Assembly (NCBI GenBank): GCA_031254295.1
Contig: JAIRUS010000033.1
Coordinates: 1-57,895, forward strand
Source of the DNA: Streptococcaceae bacterium
GTDB taxonomy: Bacteria; Bacillota; Bacilli; Lactobacillales; Streptococcaceae
Reading direction: 5' to 3'
DNA: 57,895 bases
The position numbers were made by a program, and so were the translations under genes. Shown here piece after piece: positions 1 through 8,809 of the stretch. Position 1 is the first letter of the stretch, and each line of letters opens with the position of its first letter. Under the pieces are notes generated by a model. The model searched no databases, was not told where the DNA came from, and saw only the letters and a program-made list of their open reading frames with translations.

Positions 1-41
1 TGCTTTCCGCCTCCGTGAGATATTTGATTTTATACAAATAA

Positions 42-57
42 CTGTCAGCGCTGACAG
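42..57. repeat. 16-bp palindrome CTGTCAGCGCTGACAG
   Basis: Perfect inverted repeat lying 30 bp before the first gene. Related copies occur at 3778-3789 (core GTCAGTACTGAC), 4015-4030 (one mismatch), 4763-4774 (inside a gene) and 5347-5362. It resembles the CcpA cre pattern in having a central CG and TG/CA ends, but lacks the usual A-rich left arm. Function is not known. Confidence 0.7.
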
Positions 58-87
58 AAAGTTTATAGTTTATAGAAAGAAGCCTAG

Positions 88-579
88 ATGATAAAGCATA
101 TTGTTGAAGTTCATGTCGAAAACGTGATGCCACAAGACTTTTTTGATTTCATGACGAATCCAAATGATCATGCTTATCGGGCATGGTGGCCTGAACGACA
201 TCATGAATTTCATGTGACCAAGGCTGGAGAGGTAAGTCATCTGGGAGATGAGGTCTGGACTTTTGAAAATGTTGACGATAAGCATCAGCTTAAAATTCTT
301 GGTGTCATCACTGAAATTTCAGAACCCTCAAAGATTGTTTGGCAGTTTAAGAAGTTTGGAGTGATGTTGCCCAGTCGTTTAATCTTGACTATGGAAAAGA
401 GTTCAGCTGGCTTAGAGTTACGACACGAGACACAACTTGGCTTTAAAGGCTGGGGGAAAATCTTTGATCCTTTATTCAGGTTCTATTTCAATAAAAGTTA
501 TCGTGCAGCCTTGACGGAGCATTGTCAAATAGAATGGTCACGTTTAGCGCTATTTCTGGCTAACTATACAGAAAGATAA
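88..579 (+). CDS. SRPBCC/START-like fold protein
   Basis: A 163-residue soluble protein with the look of the SRPBCC (Bet v1/polyketide cyclase-like) superfamily: a beta-rich N-terminal half, a middle with WTF and IVWQFKKFG strands, an HETQLGFKGW segment, and a long C-terminal helix starting near the FNKSYRAALTEH motif. The family makes a deep pocket for hydrophobic ligands, but the ligand cannot be read from sequence. No signal peptide or membrane segment is visible. The ATG is preceded by a weak AGAAAG ribosome site. It lies upstream of the rhamnose genes with no evident functional link. Confidence 0.6.
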   Translation: MIKHIVEVHVENVMPQDFFDFMTNPNDHAYRAWWPERHHEFHVTKAGEVSHLGDEVWTFENVDDKHQLKILGVITEISEPSKIVWQFKKFGVMLPSRLILTMEKSSAGLELRHETQLGFKGWGKIFDPLFRFYFNKSYRAALTEHCQIEWSRLALFLANYTER

Positions 580-686
580 TCAGATGAAAAGTATATTGAC
601 TTCTTGTTGAGAGCAAAGAAAAACACCTATGCCAGTTCTAATAGAGGAAAAGTGTTAGATAAACATTTTGATTAAAGGAGGTAAGT

Positions 687-1451
687 ATGACTTATATTTA
701 TCAAATGATTTCTCGCGCTGAGGCGCTTGAAAAGGCTAAGCGATTGGAGATTGATAACATTTGGAAGTTGGCGAATGTTGAAATTCCGCGTGGTGTCACC
801 TTTCCAGAGACGGTTGAAATCTATGAGGGACGTGTACCCAAAGATGCTGACGTTAAAAAGGTTGTTGTCGTCAATAATATCAAGCATGCTTGGCAATTCC
901 TTTTTGAGAATATTGACTACGCGCTTGACTATCAGCTGGTTGCGGAATATAACAGAATTGTTGGAACAGGACTTGAAAAGGATCCAGGCAAACTACGGCA
1001 GGAGCTAGTAACGATTTCTGGAACAGAATTTATTCCAGATATGCCGACTTTTAAAGGAGTCAAAAGTCAGATAGAAATGCTCTCAGGACTAGAAAATCCT
1101 GTCAATCAGGCTCTCGAAGTTTTTGCTAAAATTGCGCGCGGTCAGTGGTTTGCAAATGGAAACAAGCGGACAGCTTATATGCTAGCTAATCACTTGCTTC
1201 TGCAGCACAATGTTGGACTTTTTGCCATTCCAGTTGAGGAAAATGAAAATTTTGTGAATCAGCTTATTGCTTATTATGAATCTGCTGAAAGCGAACTTCT
1301 GAAGGATTTTCTTTACGAAAGCTCAGTGCGGTTATTTCCTGAAGCCTTGACGCAGCAGCAGAGAAGAAAATTAACAGAAAAACAATCAATGGCACGCTCA
1401 GAATCTGATTTGAGGTCAGAAACTGAGGCTTTGAAGCAGTCAGAATTTTAG
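687..1451 (+). CDS. Fic/Doc-fold protein with degenerate active-site motif
   Basis: A 254-residue protein whose middle carries a Fic-like motif, QWFANGNKR, at residues 153-161. Canonical Fic enzymes use HxFx(D/E)GN(G/K)R, where the His deprotonates the target hydroxyl and the acidic residue binds Mg. Here the His position is Gln153 and the acidic position is Asn157, so classical AMP transfer looks unlikely. The GNKR anion-binding part is kept. The N-terminal 80 residues and the charged C-terminal tail (about 215-254) match no domain I recognise. The start is well supported by AAAGGAGG. It sits 9 bp before rmlC and may be co-transcribed. Fic fold is probable; function is uncertain. Confidence 0.6.
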   Translation: MTYIYQMISRAEALEKAKRLEIDNIWKLANVEIPRGVTFPETVEIYEGRVPKDADVKKVVVVNNIKHAWQFLFENIDYALDYQLVAEYNRIVGTGLEKDPGKLRQELVTISGTEFIPDMPTFKGVKSQIEMLSGLENPVNQALEVFAKIARGQWFANGNKRTAYMLANHLLLQHNVGLFAIPVEENENFVNQLIAYYESAESELLKDFLYESSVRLFPEALTQQQRRKLTEKQSMARSESDLRSETEALKQSEF

Positions 1452-1460
1452 AAAGAAAAT

Positions 1461-2057
1461 ATGAACGATACAGAATTTTTTGGTAAAACATTAGCTGCTC
1501 ACCCAATTGCTGAAATTCCAGGTGTGATCAAGTTTGACATTCCCGTACATGGCGACAATCGGGGCTGGTTCAAGGAGAATTTCCAGAAGAAAAAAATGCT
1601 TCCGCTTGGCTTTCCAGAAAGCTTTTTCGCCGAGGGTAAGCTGCAAAATAATGTCAGTTTTTCTAAGAAAAACGTCTTGCGTGGCCTGCACGCTGAGCCT
1701 TGGGACAAATACATCTCAGTGGCTGATGATGGCAAGGTTCTGGGCGCTTGGGTTGACCTGCGCGAAGGCGAAAGCTTCGGTCATGTCTATCAGACCGTGA
1801 TTGATGCCAGCGTCGGCATGTTCATTCCTCGCGGCGTAGCCAATGGCTTTCAAGTTCTGTCTGACAAGGTGGCTTACAGCTACCTCGTCAATGACTACTG
1901 GGCGCTTGAACTCAAACCAAAATATGCTTTCGTGAATTATGCCGATCCTGCTTTGAATATTACTTGGGAGAATCTGGCCGAGGCTGAAGTGAGTGAGGCC
2001 GATGAGAAACATCCTTTGTTGAAAGATGTAAAAGCGCTGAAGATAGAGGATTTATAA
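1461..2057 (+). CDS. rmlC: dTDP-4-dehydrorhamnose 3,5-epimerase
   Basis: RmlC makes the third dTDP-L-rhamnose precursor by epimerising dTDP-4-keto-6-deoxyglucose at C3 and C5 in the cytoplasm. The 198-residue length fits the family. The cupin core shows the VLRGLHAEPWDK motif (RGLH at 74-77, containing the catalytic His) followed by the GAWVDLREGESFG beta strands and IPRGVANGFQVL. The HAEPWDKY variant is the form I associate with streptococcal and lactococcal RmlC. The gene follows the Fic-like gene by 9 bp and precedes an orphan ORF, so the rml operon is not contiguous. rmlA is missing and is probably upstream of the window. Confidence 0.93.
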   Translation: MNDTEFFGKTLAAHPIAEIPGVIKFDIPVHGDNRGWFKENFQKKKMLPLGFPESFFAEGKLQNNVSFSKKNVLRGLHAEPWDKYISVADDGKVLGAWVDLREGESFGHVYQTVIDASVGMFIPRGVANGFQVLSDKVAYSYLVNDYWALELKPKYAFVNYADPALNITWENLAEAEVSEADEKHPLLKDVKALKIEDL

Positions 2058-2083
2058 GCCATTAAATTTATAAGGGGTAACGA

Positions 2084-3768
<1,685 letters not shown>

Positions 3769-3777
3769 TAAAATTTC

Positions 3778-3809
3778 GTCAGTACTGACAGACTTTACCT
3801 GTAAAGTCT
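3778..3809. other. two adjacent inverted repeats after rmlB
   Basis: GTCAGTACTGAC (3778-3789) is a perfect 12-bp palindrome. It is followed at once by AGACTTTAC-CT-GTAAAGTCT (3790-3809), which can fold as a stem. No T-run follows, so this is not a classical terminator. It may limit read-through or stabilise the rmlB mRNA. Confidence 0.5.
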
Positions 3810-3837
3810 AACTATTAAAAGTACGGAGGAAGTTGAA

Positions 3838-4014
3838 ATGAAAAAGATGAAAACAGGACAAATTTTGTGGCTTGTAGCTGGCGGCCTCTTCTTTATCACG
3901 GGAGTTATCTATTTTTTTGTTCTTCATCAGACAATGACGATGCTGTCGAACTTTGGGCTTACAGCTGTATTTGTCGCCCTTGCTTTTTACAAGGATGAGG
4001 GCAAGAAAAAATAA
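3838..4014 (+). CDS. small two-helix membrane protein
   Basis: A 58-residue protein with a basic start (MKKMKTGQ), a first hydrophobic helix at about 8-28 (ILWLVAGGLFFITGVIYFF), a second at about 37-51 and a charged tail ending DEGKKK. An excellent GGAGGAAG ribosome site lies 8 bp before the ATG. No family is recognised. Its GC-rich codon use matches the neighbours rmlB and the nitroreductase, so it belongs to the same cargo block. Confidence 0.6.
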   Translation: MKKMKTGQILWLVAGGLFFITGVIYFFVLHQTMTMLSNFGLTAVFVALAFYKDEGKKK

Positions 4015-4030
4015 CTGTCAGCGCTGGCAG
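4015..4030. repeat. palindrome copy CTGTCAGCGCTGGCAG
   Basis: Copy of the 16-bp palindrome with one G-T mismatch. It starts directly after the stop codon of the small membrane protein and lies 18 bp before the nitroreductase start. Confidence 0.65.
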
Positions 4031-4048
4031 GCATTAGAAAGAAAAATC

Positions 4049-4696
4049 ATGAATAAATCAGAAATTCTCGCGGCGACGACTTGGCGGCGCGCGATTAAGA
4101 AATACAACGGACAGCAGATCCCCGATGAGGATTGGCAGTTTTTGCTTGAAGTGGCACGGCTGGCGCCGAGCTCAATGGGGCTTGAACCTTGGCATATTTT
4201 GGAAATCAATGATTCTGACTTGCGCCAGAAAATCGCGGATGTGTCGTGGGGCGTGAAGGAAAAAATGCCCGATGTCGCGAAGTTCATTGTGTTCACGGTG
4301 ACGAAGGATCTTTCGCCAGAAAGCGCCTATTTTCGGGAAATCCGAGACATGCACGGTTACAGCGCGGAGCTTCAGGAATCGATGATTCAGCTGCATCGCG
4401 ATTTCGGGATTCGCGACGCCGATTTGAGCGATGCGCGTAAGTCCCATGATTGGGCAGCGAAACAGGCTTATATCGCGTTTGCCCAGATGATTTTTGCGGC
4501 CGCGGAAATTGGCGTGGACTCGACTCCAGTCGAAGGTTATTCTAAGCAGGCGCTTGAGCGAGTGCTCACAGAAGCAGGTGCGCTTGATCTCGAAAAGGAT
4601 TCTGTTGCCCTCTGCGCCGCTTTTGGCTACCGCGATGGCGAGGTCAAACACCCCAAATCGCGTCGGCCGCTGGACAAGATTATCAAAGTGATTTAA
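4049..4696 (+). CDS. NAD(P)H-dependent nitroreductase family protein
   Basis: A 215-residue flavoprotein of the nitroreductase superfamily, predicted to bind FMN as a dimer and reduce nitro or quinone-type substrates with NAD(P)H. The N-terminal RRAIKKYNGQQIP segment is the usual FMN-phosphate-binding start. The ARLAPSSMGLEPWHI stretch near residue 40 is the typical APSS motif, and the C-terminal CAAFGYRDG segment is also family-like. A longer reading frame extends upstream, but the ATG at 4049 follows a GAAAGAAAAA ribosome site and gives the family start. Codon use is GC-rich like rmlB. No functional link to polysaccharide synthesis is evident. Confidence 0.85.
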   Translation: MNKSEILAATTWRRAIKKYNGQQIPDEDWQFLLEVARLAPSSMGLEPWHILEINDSDLRQKIADVSWGVKEKMPDVAKFIVFTVTKDLSPESAYFREIRDMHGYSAELQESMIQLHRDFGIRDADLSDARKSHDWAAKQAYIAFAQMIFAAAEIGVDSTPVEGYSKQALERVLTEAGALDLEKDSVALCAAFGYRDGEVKHPKSRRPLDKIIKVI

Positions 4697-4711
4697 CGAA
4701 AGGAAACGAAA

Positions 4712-4915
4712 ATGAAAATTACCTACCAAATGCTGAACGGCACGGAAGGAACGCGAGACTTTGTCAGCGCTGACGAGTTTGTCATGCTGCAAATGCGCGA
4801 AGTTCCGGCACTTGAGGATAATTTCAGAGTGGTCAAACTTGAGATTGAGGGTGAAGTTGTCGACTTTACAGGCAGTATCATTGACCTCTTTAATAAATTT
4901 AACCAGGCAAATTAG
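4712..4915 (+). CDS. DUF4649-like small protein
   Basis: A 67-residue soluble protein that resembles the short DUF4649 proteins of streptococci and lactococci: an MKITYQ beta start, a central helix with FVMLQ, and a FTGSIIDLFNKF end. Function unknown. A GAAAGGAAAC ribosome site precedes the ATG 15 bp after the nitroreductase stop. A copy of the GTCAGCGCTGAC palindrome (4763-4774) lies inside the reading frame, encoding the VSAD residues. Confidence 0.6.
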   Translation: MKITYQMLNGTEGTRDFVSADEFVMLQMREVPALEDNFRVVKLEIEGEVVDFTGSIIDLFNKFNQAN

Positions 4916-4925
4916 AACGGAAAAA

Positions 4926-5339
4926 ATGACAGCAATTAAAGATTTACAGGCGGCGTTTCAGAAAGCCGAGACGATTCGGCCGAAAGTGGGCGGATTTCCT
5001 GTGCTTGCGGCGTGTTTGAAGGCGGCGGGCGCAAAGCGAAATATTTGGCAGCTGCCGAGTGGGCAAAGCATTTTTATCATGACTGACGGCGATGCAGTGG
5101 CGATGCCGGCGCTTCCACAGATTTCAGAGCTGACAGAAGTTCCGAGCTTTGATGAAGCCCGATTCATTGAATCTTTGCGGCGCGATCAAGCGGGCGAGAC
5201 AACCTTTCCCGAGTTTCTTGAAAATTGCTGGCAGGCGGGCATTGTCAGCTACACCGTGGACTTTGAGGCACGCACGTGCAGTTACCACGGCATTCATGGT
5301 GAGAGCTACGTCGAGGAATACCCAGGGATTGACGTTTGA
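4926..5339 (+). CDS. DUF1398 (YbcV-like) family protein
   Basis: A 137-residue protein matching the general pattern of DUF1398: KVGGFPVLAACLKAAG near 20, a QLPSG strand, a helical middle with TTFPEFLENCWQAGIVSYTVDF and a HGESYVEEYP end. Members are annotated as phage or prophage-derived proteins of unknown function. The open frame extends upstream into the previous gene, but the ATG at 4926 with AACGGAAAAA fits the family start. GC-rich codon use continues here. Confidence 0.65.
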   Translation: MTAIKDLQAAFQKAETIRPKVGGFPVLAACLKAAGAKRNIWQLPSGQSIFIMTDGDAVAMPALPQISELTEVPSFDEARFIESLRRDQAGETTFPEFLENCWQAGIVSYTVDFEARTCSYHGIHGESYVEEYPGIDV

Positions 5340-5346
5340 CGCGGTT

Positions 5347-5362
5347 CTGTCAGCGCTGACAA
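5347..5362. repeat. palindrome copy before arr
   Basis: CTGTCAGCGCTGACAA, with a perfect 14-bp core, lies in the 42-bp gap before the arr start codon. It is the same element as at 42-57. Confidence 0.65.
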
Positions 5363-5381
5363 CTTAGAAAAGGAAGCAAAA

Positions 5382-5780
5382 ATGACAGAAAACTTGGACA
5401 AAGGTCCTTTTTATCATGGCACGCAAGCGGTATTAAAAGCGGGCGACCTGCTTACTGCGGGTTATCCGTCAAATTACAAGCCAGACGTTATCATGAGACA
5501 CATTTATTTCACGGCGCTGGTGGACGGTGCAGGCTTTGCGGCCGATTTGCTCGGCGGGTGCGCCCATGTCTATCAGGTTGAGCCGACAGGCGACTGGGAG
5601 GACGATCCGAATGTCACAGACAAGAAATTTCCAGGCAATCCGACGCGCTCCTATCGCTCGGAGGCGCCACTGAGAATTATTGCGGAAGTTTTAGACTGGC
5701 AACATAAGCCAGAGACGGAGCTTGCGATTTGGCGAGAGCGACTGCTTAGTGATAAGTCAGCAGGAGAAATTATAAATTAG
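5382..5780 (+). CDS. arr: NAD+-rifampin ADP-ribosyltransferase (Arr family)
   Basis: Arr enzymes inactivate rifamycins by moving ADP-ribose from NAD to the C23 hydroxyl. The 132-residue length is close to the family norm. Family blocks are visible in order: FYHGTQAVLKAGDLL at the start, GYPSNY, HIYFTALVDGAGFAADL, HVYQVEPTGDWEDDPN near 63-78, and TDKKFPGNPTRSYRS followed by LRIIAEV. The arrangement of the catalytic His, Tyr and Asp residues looks intact. It sits between a DUF1398 gene and rmlD, which is an unusual place for a resistance gene. Actual rifampin resistance is not proven; many Arr homologues are chromosomal with unknown natural substrates. Confidence 0.85.
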   Translation: MTENLDKGPFYHGTQAVLKAGDLLTAGYPSNYKPDVIMRHIYFTALVDGAGFAADLLGGCAHVYQVEPTGDWEDDPNVTDKKFPGNPTRSYRSEAPLRIIAEVLDWQHKPETELAIWRERLLSDKSAGEIIN

Positions 5781-5795
5781 AATGAGAGAAATAAA

Positions 5796-6689
5796 ATGAT
5801 TTTAATTACAGGTGGAAATGGGCAACTTGGAACAGAATTGCGGCATTTATTGGACGAACGGGGTGTTGAATATTTTGCAGCAGACGTTCGTGAATTAGAT
5901 ATCACAGATAAAGTAGCTGTAGATTCATTTTTTGATAAAAATAAACCTGAGCTTGTCTATCATTGCGCGGCCTATACAGCAGTTGATAAGGCAGAGGATG
6001 AAGGAAAAACCTTAAATGAGCTAATTAATGTAGACGGAACACGGTATGTTTCAGAAGCTGCAGCGCGTGTAGGGGCAACGCTTGTTTACATTTCAACTGA
6101 TTATGTGTTCGGCGATCGCTTGCCAGTTGGTGGTGAGTGGGCAGTTGGCGCTCCCAAAGCTCCAGAGTCCGAATACGGCCGTACAAAGCATCTTGGCGAA
6201 GAAGCAGTTAAAGCAAGTGGTGTGAAGCATTATGTGATTCGTACCGCTTGGGTGTTTGGTGCATATGGACCAAACTTTGTCTTCGCGATGAAGAAGCTGG
6301 CAGAGACGCATCCAGAACTTACAGTTGTTGCAGATCAACACGGACGTCCAACATGGACACGTACTTTGGCTGAATTTATGGTTTATCTTGTAGATACAAA
6401 TCAAGCGCAGGGCCTCTATCACCTCACAAATGACGCTGCAGAGGGCGAAGACGTAACTTGGTTTGATTTCGCAAAGGAAATCTTGAAAGATACGGAGACG
6501 ATTGTAAAACCTGTTGATTCAAGTCAATTTCCAGCTAAAGCTAAACGTCCGTTTAACTCAACAATGAGCCTTGAAAAAGCTAAGGCTACAGGCTTTGAGA
6601 TTATCTCTTGGCAAAAAGCGCTTAAAGAGATGGAGGCTCTTGGAGATCGTCGCGAAAATCCAGATAAGATAAAAGGTGAATCAAAATAA
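5796..6689 (+). CDS. rmlD: dTDP-4-dehydrorhamnose reductase
   Basis: Performs the last step of dTDP-L-rhamnose synthesis, reducing the 4-keto group with NAD(P)H. The 297-residue SDR shows the GGNGQLG nucleotide motif at 6-12, the STDYVF segment around 100-105 and the Tyr127/Lys131 catalytic pair (YGRTKHLGE). Base composition returns to AT-rich compared with the five genes before it. The gene ends the first operon: a strong terminator follows its stop codon directly. The precursor feeds the rhamnosyl polymer made by the rgp genes about 20 kb downstream. Confidence 0.95.
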   Translation: MILITGGNGQLGTELRHLLDERGVEYFAADVRELDITDKVAVDSFFDKNKPELVYHCAAYTAVDKAEDEGKTLNELINVDGTRYVSEAAARVGATLVYISTDYVFGDRLPVGGEWAVGAPKAPESEYGRTKHLGEEAVKASGVKHYVIRTAWVFGAYGPNFVFAMKKLAETHPELTVVADQHGRPTWTRTLAEFMVYLVDTNQAQGLYHLTNDAAEGEDVTWFDFAKEILKDTETIVKPVDSSQFPAKAKRPFNSTMSLEKAKATGFEIISWQKALKEMEALGDRRENPDKIKGESK

Positions 6690-6690
6690 A

Positions 6691-6712
6691 GAAGTCCTAC
6701 AGGACTTTTTTT
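6691..6712 (+). terminator. rho-independent terminator after rmlD
   Basis: AAGTCCT and AGGACTT form a short stem followed by seven T residues, two bases after the rmlD stop codon. Confidence 0.85.
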
Positions 6713-6793
6713 GTGGATATTTTTATAGTTTGTAGAGAAATTAAACAGCTGCACACAATGAAAAGTAATGAGTTTATACCAAAAATATAGCTT

Positions 6794-6834
6794 TATTGTG
6801 GTATAATTAAAAGAATTTGAGTTATACCATAATA
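6794..6834. promoter_or_regulatory. extended -10 promoter inside an inverted repeat
   Basis: TGGTATAAT (extended -10, hexamer 6802-6807) drives the gacI-like gene. It lies in the left arm of a 13-bp inverted repeat with one mismatch (6794-6806 and 6822-6834), whose right arm covers the region just after the expected start of transcription. The geometry fits an operator or a weak divergent promoter. Confidence 0.55.
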
Positions 6835-6868
6835 AATTCATAAACAAAAGAGGGATAGTAAAAAATTA

Positions 6869-7603
6869 ATGGAAGCTGCAGGCAAATCAAAAATTTTACT
6901 GATAATTCCGGCATACAATGAGGCAGAAGGAATTGAAGCGCTTGTAAAGAAGGTTGATGCTTTTCGTGCCTCGTCTAAATATTCTCTTGACTATGTTGTC
7001 ATTAATGATGGTTCTAAAGATAATACAGAGGAAGTTTTAACTAAGAGCCAGATTATCCATGTGGAGTTATTGCAAAATCTTGGTATTGGAGGCGCAGTAC
7101 AAACGGGATATCGCTATGCGCTTGAGAATAATTATGATATTGCGGTTCAATTTGATGGAGACGGACAACATAATATCGAAGACCTCTCTGTTTTGATTGA
7201 TCCAATTATCGCAGGAGAACAAGATTTTACAGTCGGATCACGTTTTGTTGATGATAGTGAGTCAGAGTTTAAATCTTCAACCTTGAGACAGGTTGGGATT
7301 AGAGTTCTTTCATTCATTTTAAAACTTGTTTCGGGTGTAGAGATTTTAGATATTACAAGTGGCTATCGGGCAGGAAATAGGCAAGTAATTGAAGAATTTG
7401 CCAATAATTATCCTGTGAAATATCCAGAGCCAGAAACTTATATTACGCTTGCCCGAAAGAATCTGCGAATCAAAGAACTCGGTGTTAAAATGTTTGAAAG
7501 AGAATTTGGGAAATCAAGTATAAGCGTTCTTAAGGGGGGGGCTTATATGTTTAGCGTAAGTATGACCCTTATCTTTGTGGGATTATTTGAAAGGAGAAAA
7601 TGA
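6869..7603 (+). CDS. GacI-like polyprenyl-phosphate glycosyltransferase (GT2)
   Basis: A 244-residue GT2 enzyme of the dolichyl-phosphate-mannose-synthase type, predicted to move a sugar from a nucleotide donor to undecaprenyl phosphate on the inner membrane face. The start ILLIIPAYNEAEGIEALV, the DGSKDNT loop, the QFDGDGQH metal-binding motif near 92-99 and the SGYRAGNR acceptor-side motif are clear. The pairing with a DUF2304 protein matches streptococcal GacI/GacJ, which makes GlcNAc-P-undecaprenol for side-chain addition. A run of eight G residues (7534-7541) lies near codon 223. Slippage there would replace the hydrophobic C-terminus. Confidence 0.85.
   Translation: MEAAGKSKILLIIPAYNEAEGIEALVKKVDAFRASSKYSLDYVVINDGSKDNTEEVLTKSQIIHVELLQNLGIGGAVQTGYRYALENNYDIAVQFDGDGQHNIEDLSVLIDPIIAGEQDFTVGSRFVDDSESEFKSSTLRQVGIRVLSFILKLVSGVEILDITSGYRAGNRQVIEEFANNYPVKYPEPETYITLARKNLRIKELGVKMFEREFGKSSISVLKGGAYMFSVSMTLIFVGLFERRK
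7534..7541 (+). repeat. G8 homopolymer tract in gacI-like gene
   Basis: Eight consecutive G residues encoding part of a Lys-Gly-Gly-Ala stretch. It is a candidate slipped-strand phase-variation site. Confidence 0.6.
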
Positions 7604-7944
7604 TGCCAACTACGCTTAGAATTATTGCAATTATTATCAGTTTACTTTTCTCTCTCTATGTTTTTCAGCTTGTTAGAAAAAATAGAGCCGATGTTTTGCG
7701 TGTACGAAAATGGCTGTTTTTCTCGGTTCTTCTTATTATTGGTGCAGTATTTACTGACTTTGGTGCAAGTGTTGCAAAGTTGATTGGTTTTTCAACTTAT
7801 GTGTCTTTAGCTTTGTTTGCTCTTGTCATTATTGCGCTTGTGTTTTTATTTAGAGTTGAATTGTCTGTGATTACTGCAGAAAAACAGATAAAAAATCTGA
7901 CACAGGAACTTTCGATTTTGAAAGAAAAATTAGTAAAAAAATAA
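7600..7944 (+). CDS. DUF2304 membrane protein, GacJ-like
   Basis: A 114-residue membrane protein with hydrophobic helices at about 6-22, 36-56 and 66-84, followed by a charged coiled-coil-like tail (ITAEKQIKNLTQELSILKEKLVKK). This is the DUF2304 layout. In group A Streptococcus the DUF2304 protein GacJ binds GacI and raises its activity, and the same role is inferred here. The ATG overlaps the stop of the GT2 gene (ATGA), which implies translational coupling. A second ATG follows immediately at 7603. Confidence 0.85.
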   Translation: MMPTTLRIIAIIISLLFSLYVFQLVRKNRADVLRVRKWLFFSVLLIIGAVFTDFGASVAKLIGFSTYVSLALFALVIIALVFLFRVELSVITAEKQIKNLTQELSILKEKLVKK

Positions 7945-8449
7945 GTTAGAGTATTTTAAAGGGGTAAAATAGCTCAGCTTAAAGTTCGTAGTCAATGGAT
8001 TTTGATGATATGGAACCAATGTGAAAAATAGCAACATCAAAAACATATTCAAAGTGTAGATAAACTCCGTTTCCGTTATGGGAATTAAAAAAAGCAGCGT
8101 AAGAGAAGCTTTGCGTCCGTGGTTAATTTAAGTGGAAGTATCTTAGTTTGTTTAGCCGTTTATACAAAGTTTTTCTTCAAGTTTCTTTCAATTTAGAATG
8201 ACAAAAGAAGATCGATATTACAGTTTTGATTCTTTCGATGCACGAACTAGCTTAAAGCTATAACGAAAATAAAGTATAATTTTTTCTAAATTATACTTTA
8301 TTTTCACTCTGAAATATATTTCTAACAATTCCCTCAAAAGCTAATTGAGAGTAATGCTAGTCTTAGAGAAAAAATATTCTTGAACAACTTTTAGGTTGAA
8401 ACTTGGTAAATATTTTGCCATAAGAAAAGACCTCTGGAATTGTTATAAT
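7945..8449. other. 505-bp gene-free region with one perfect hairpin
   Basis: No open frame of convincing length or family similarity is present on either strand. The region is AT-rich and studded with stops, and it may be a decayed gene or old insertion. The only clear structure is the 18-bp perfect inverted repeat at 8265-8305. An extended -10 (TGTTATAAT, hexamer 8444-8449) abuts the following insertion element. Confidence 0.6.
8265..8305. terminator. perfect 18-bp inverted repeat, terminator-like
   Basis: GAAAATAAAGTATAATTT at 8265-8282 pairs exactly with 8288-8305 across a 5-base loop. The arms are AT-rich and could work as a bidirectional terminator, since each strand has a T-rich 3' arm. 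No intact gene adjoins it. Confidence 0.5.
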
Positions 8450-8497
8450 AAACTAGACAGGAAGTTAAGAGAAAGCGAGAAAGTGAGAAAGTTTATT

Positions 8498-8790
8498 ATG
8501 CCAAGAAGAAAATTTGATCAATAATTTAAGATGTTAGCCGTCAAGCTCATTAGAGAAGACGGTTATTCTGTAAAAGAAGTGAGTCAGGAGCTAGAAGTTC
8601 ATGAGAACAGCCTCTATCGCTGGGTTCAGGAAGTTAAGAATACGGGAATAAGGCTTTCTCGGGGAATGGTACAGAGCTCGCAAATGCTCAATATAAGATT
8701 CGCCTACTCGAAAAAGAAAACCAGCATTTGAGAGATGAGCCGGAGTTGTTAAAAAAATTCCGAGTCTTTTTGAAGTCAAACAGGAAATCC
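8498..8790 (+). pseudogene. IS3-family orfA remnant
   Basis: Starts MPRRKFDQ and then meets an in-frame TAA where a sense codon is expected. After the stop it continues as an HTH transposase N-terminal protein (FKMLAVKLIREDGYSV, ELEVHENSLYRWV). The reading frame shifts again around 8640-8690; LEKENQHLRDE and ELLKKFRVF appear in another frame. It is not expected to make a working product. Confidence 0.8.
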
Positions 8791-8809
8791 GATTCCAATT
8801 CCTCCTAGA

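Noticed and set aside
42-57. Classical CcpA cre site
   Set aside because: The central CG and TG/CA ends fit, but the left arm TGTCAG lacks the usual A positions, and one copy lies within a gene.
4172-4792. 206-residue open frame on the minus strand
   Set aside because: It is antisense to the nitroreductase gene, an effect of GC-rich codon use, and has no ribosome site or family motif.
7945-8264. Degraded coding sequence or small RNA
   Set aside because: All frames are closed by stops, and I saw no family similarity or consistent folding beyond the single hairpin further on.
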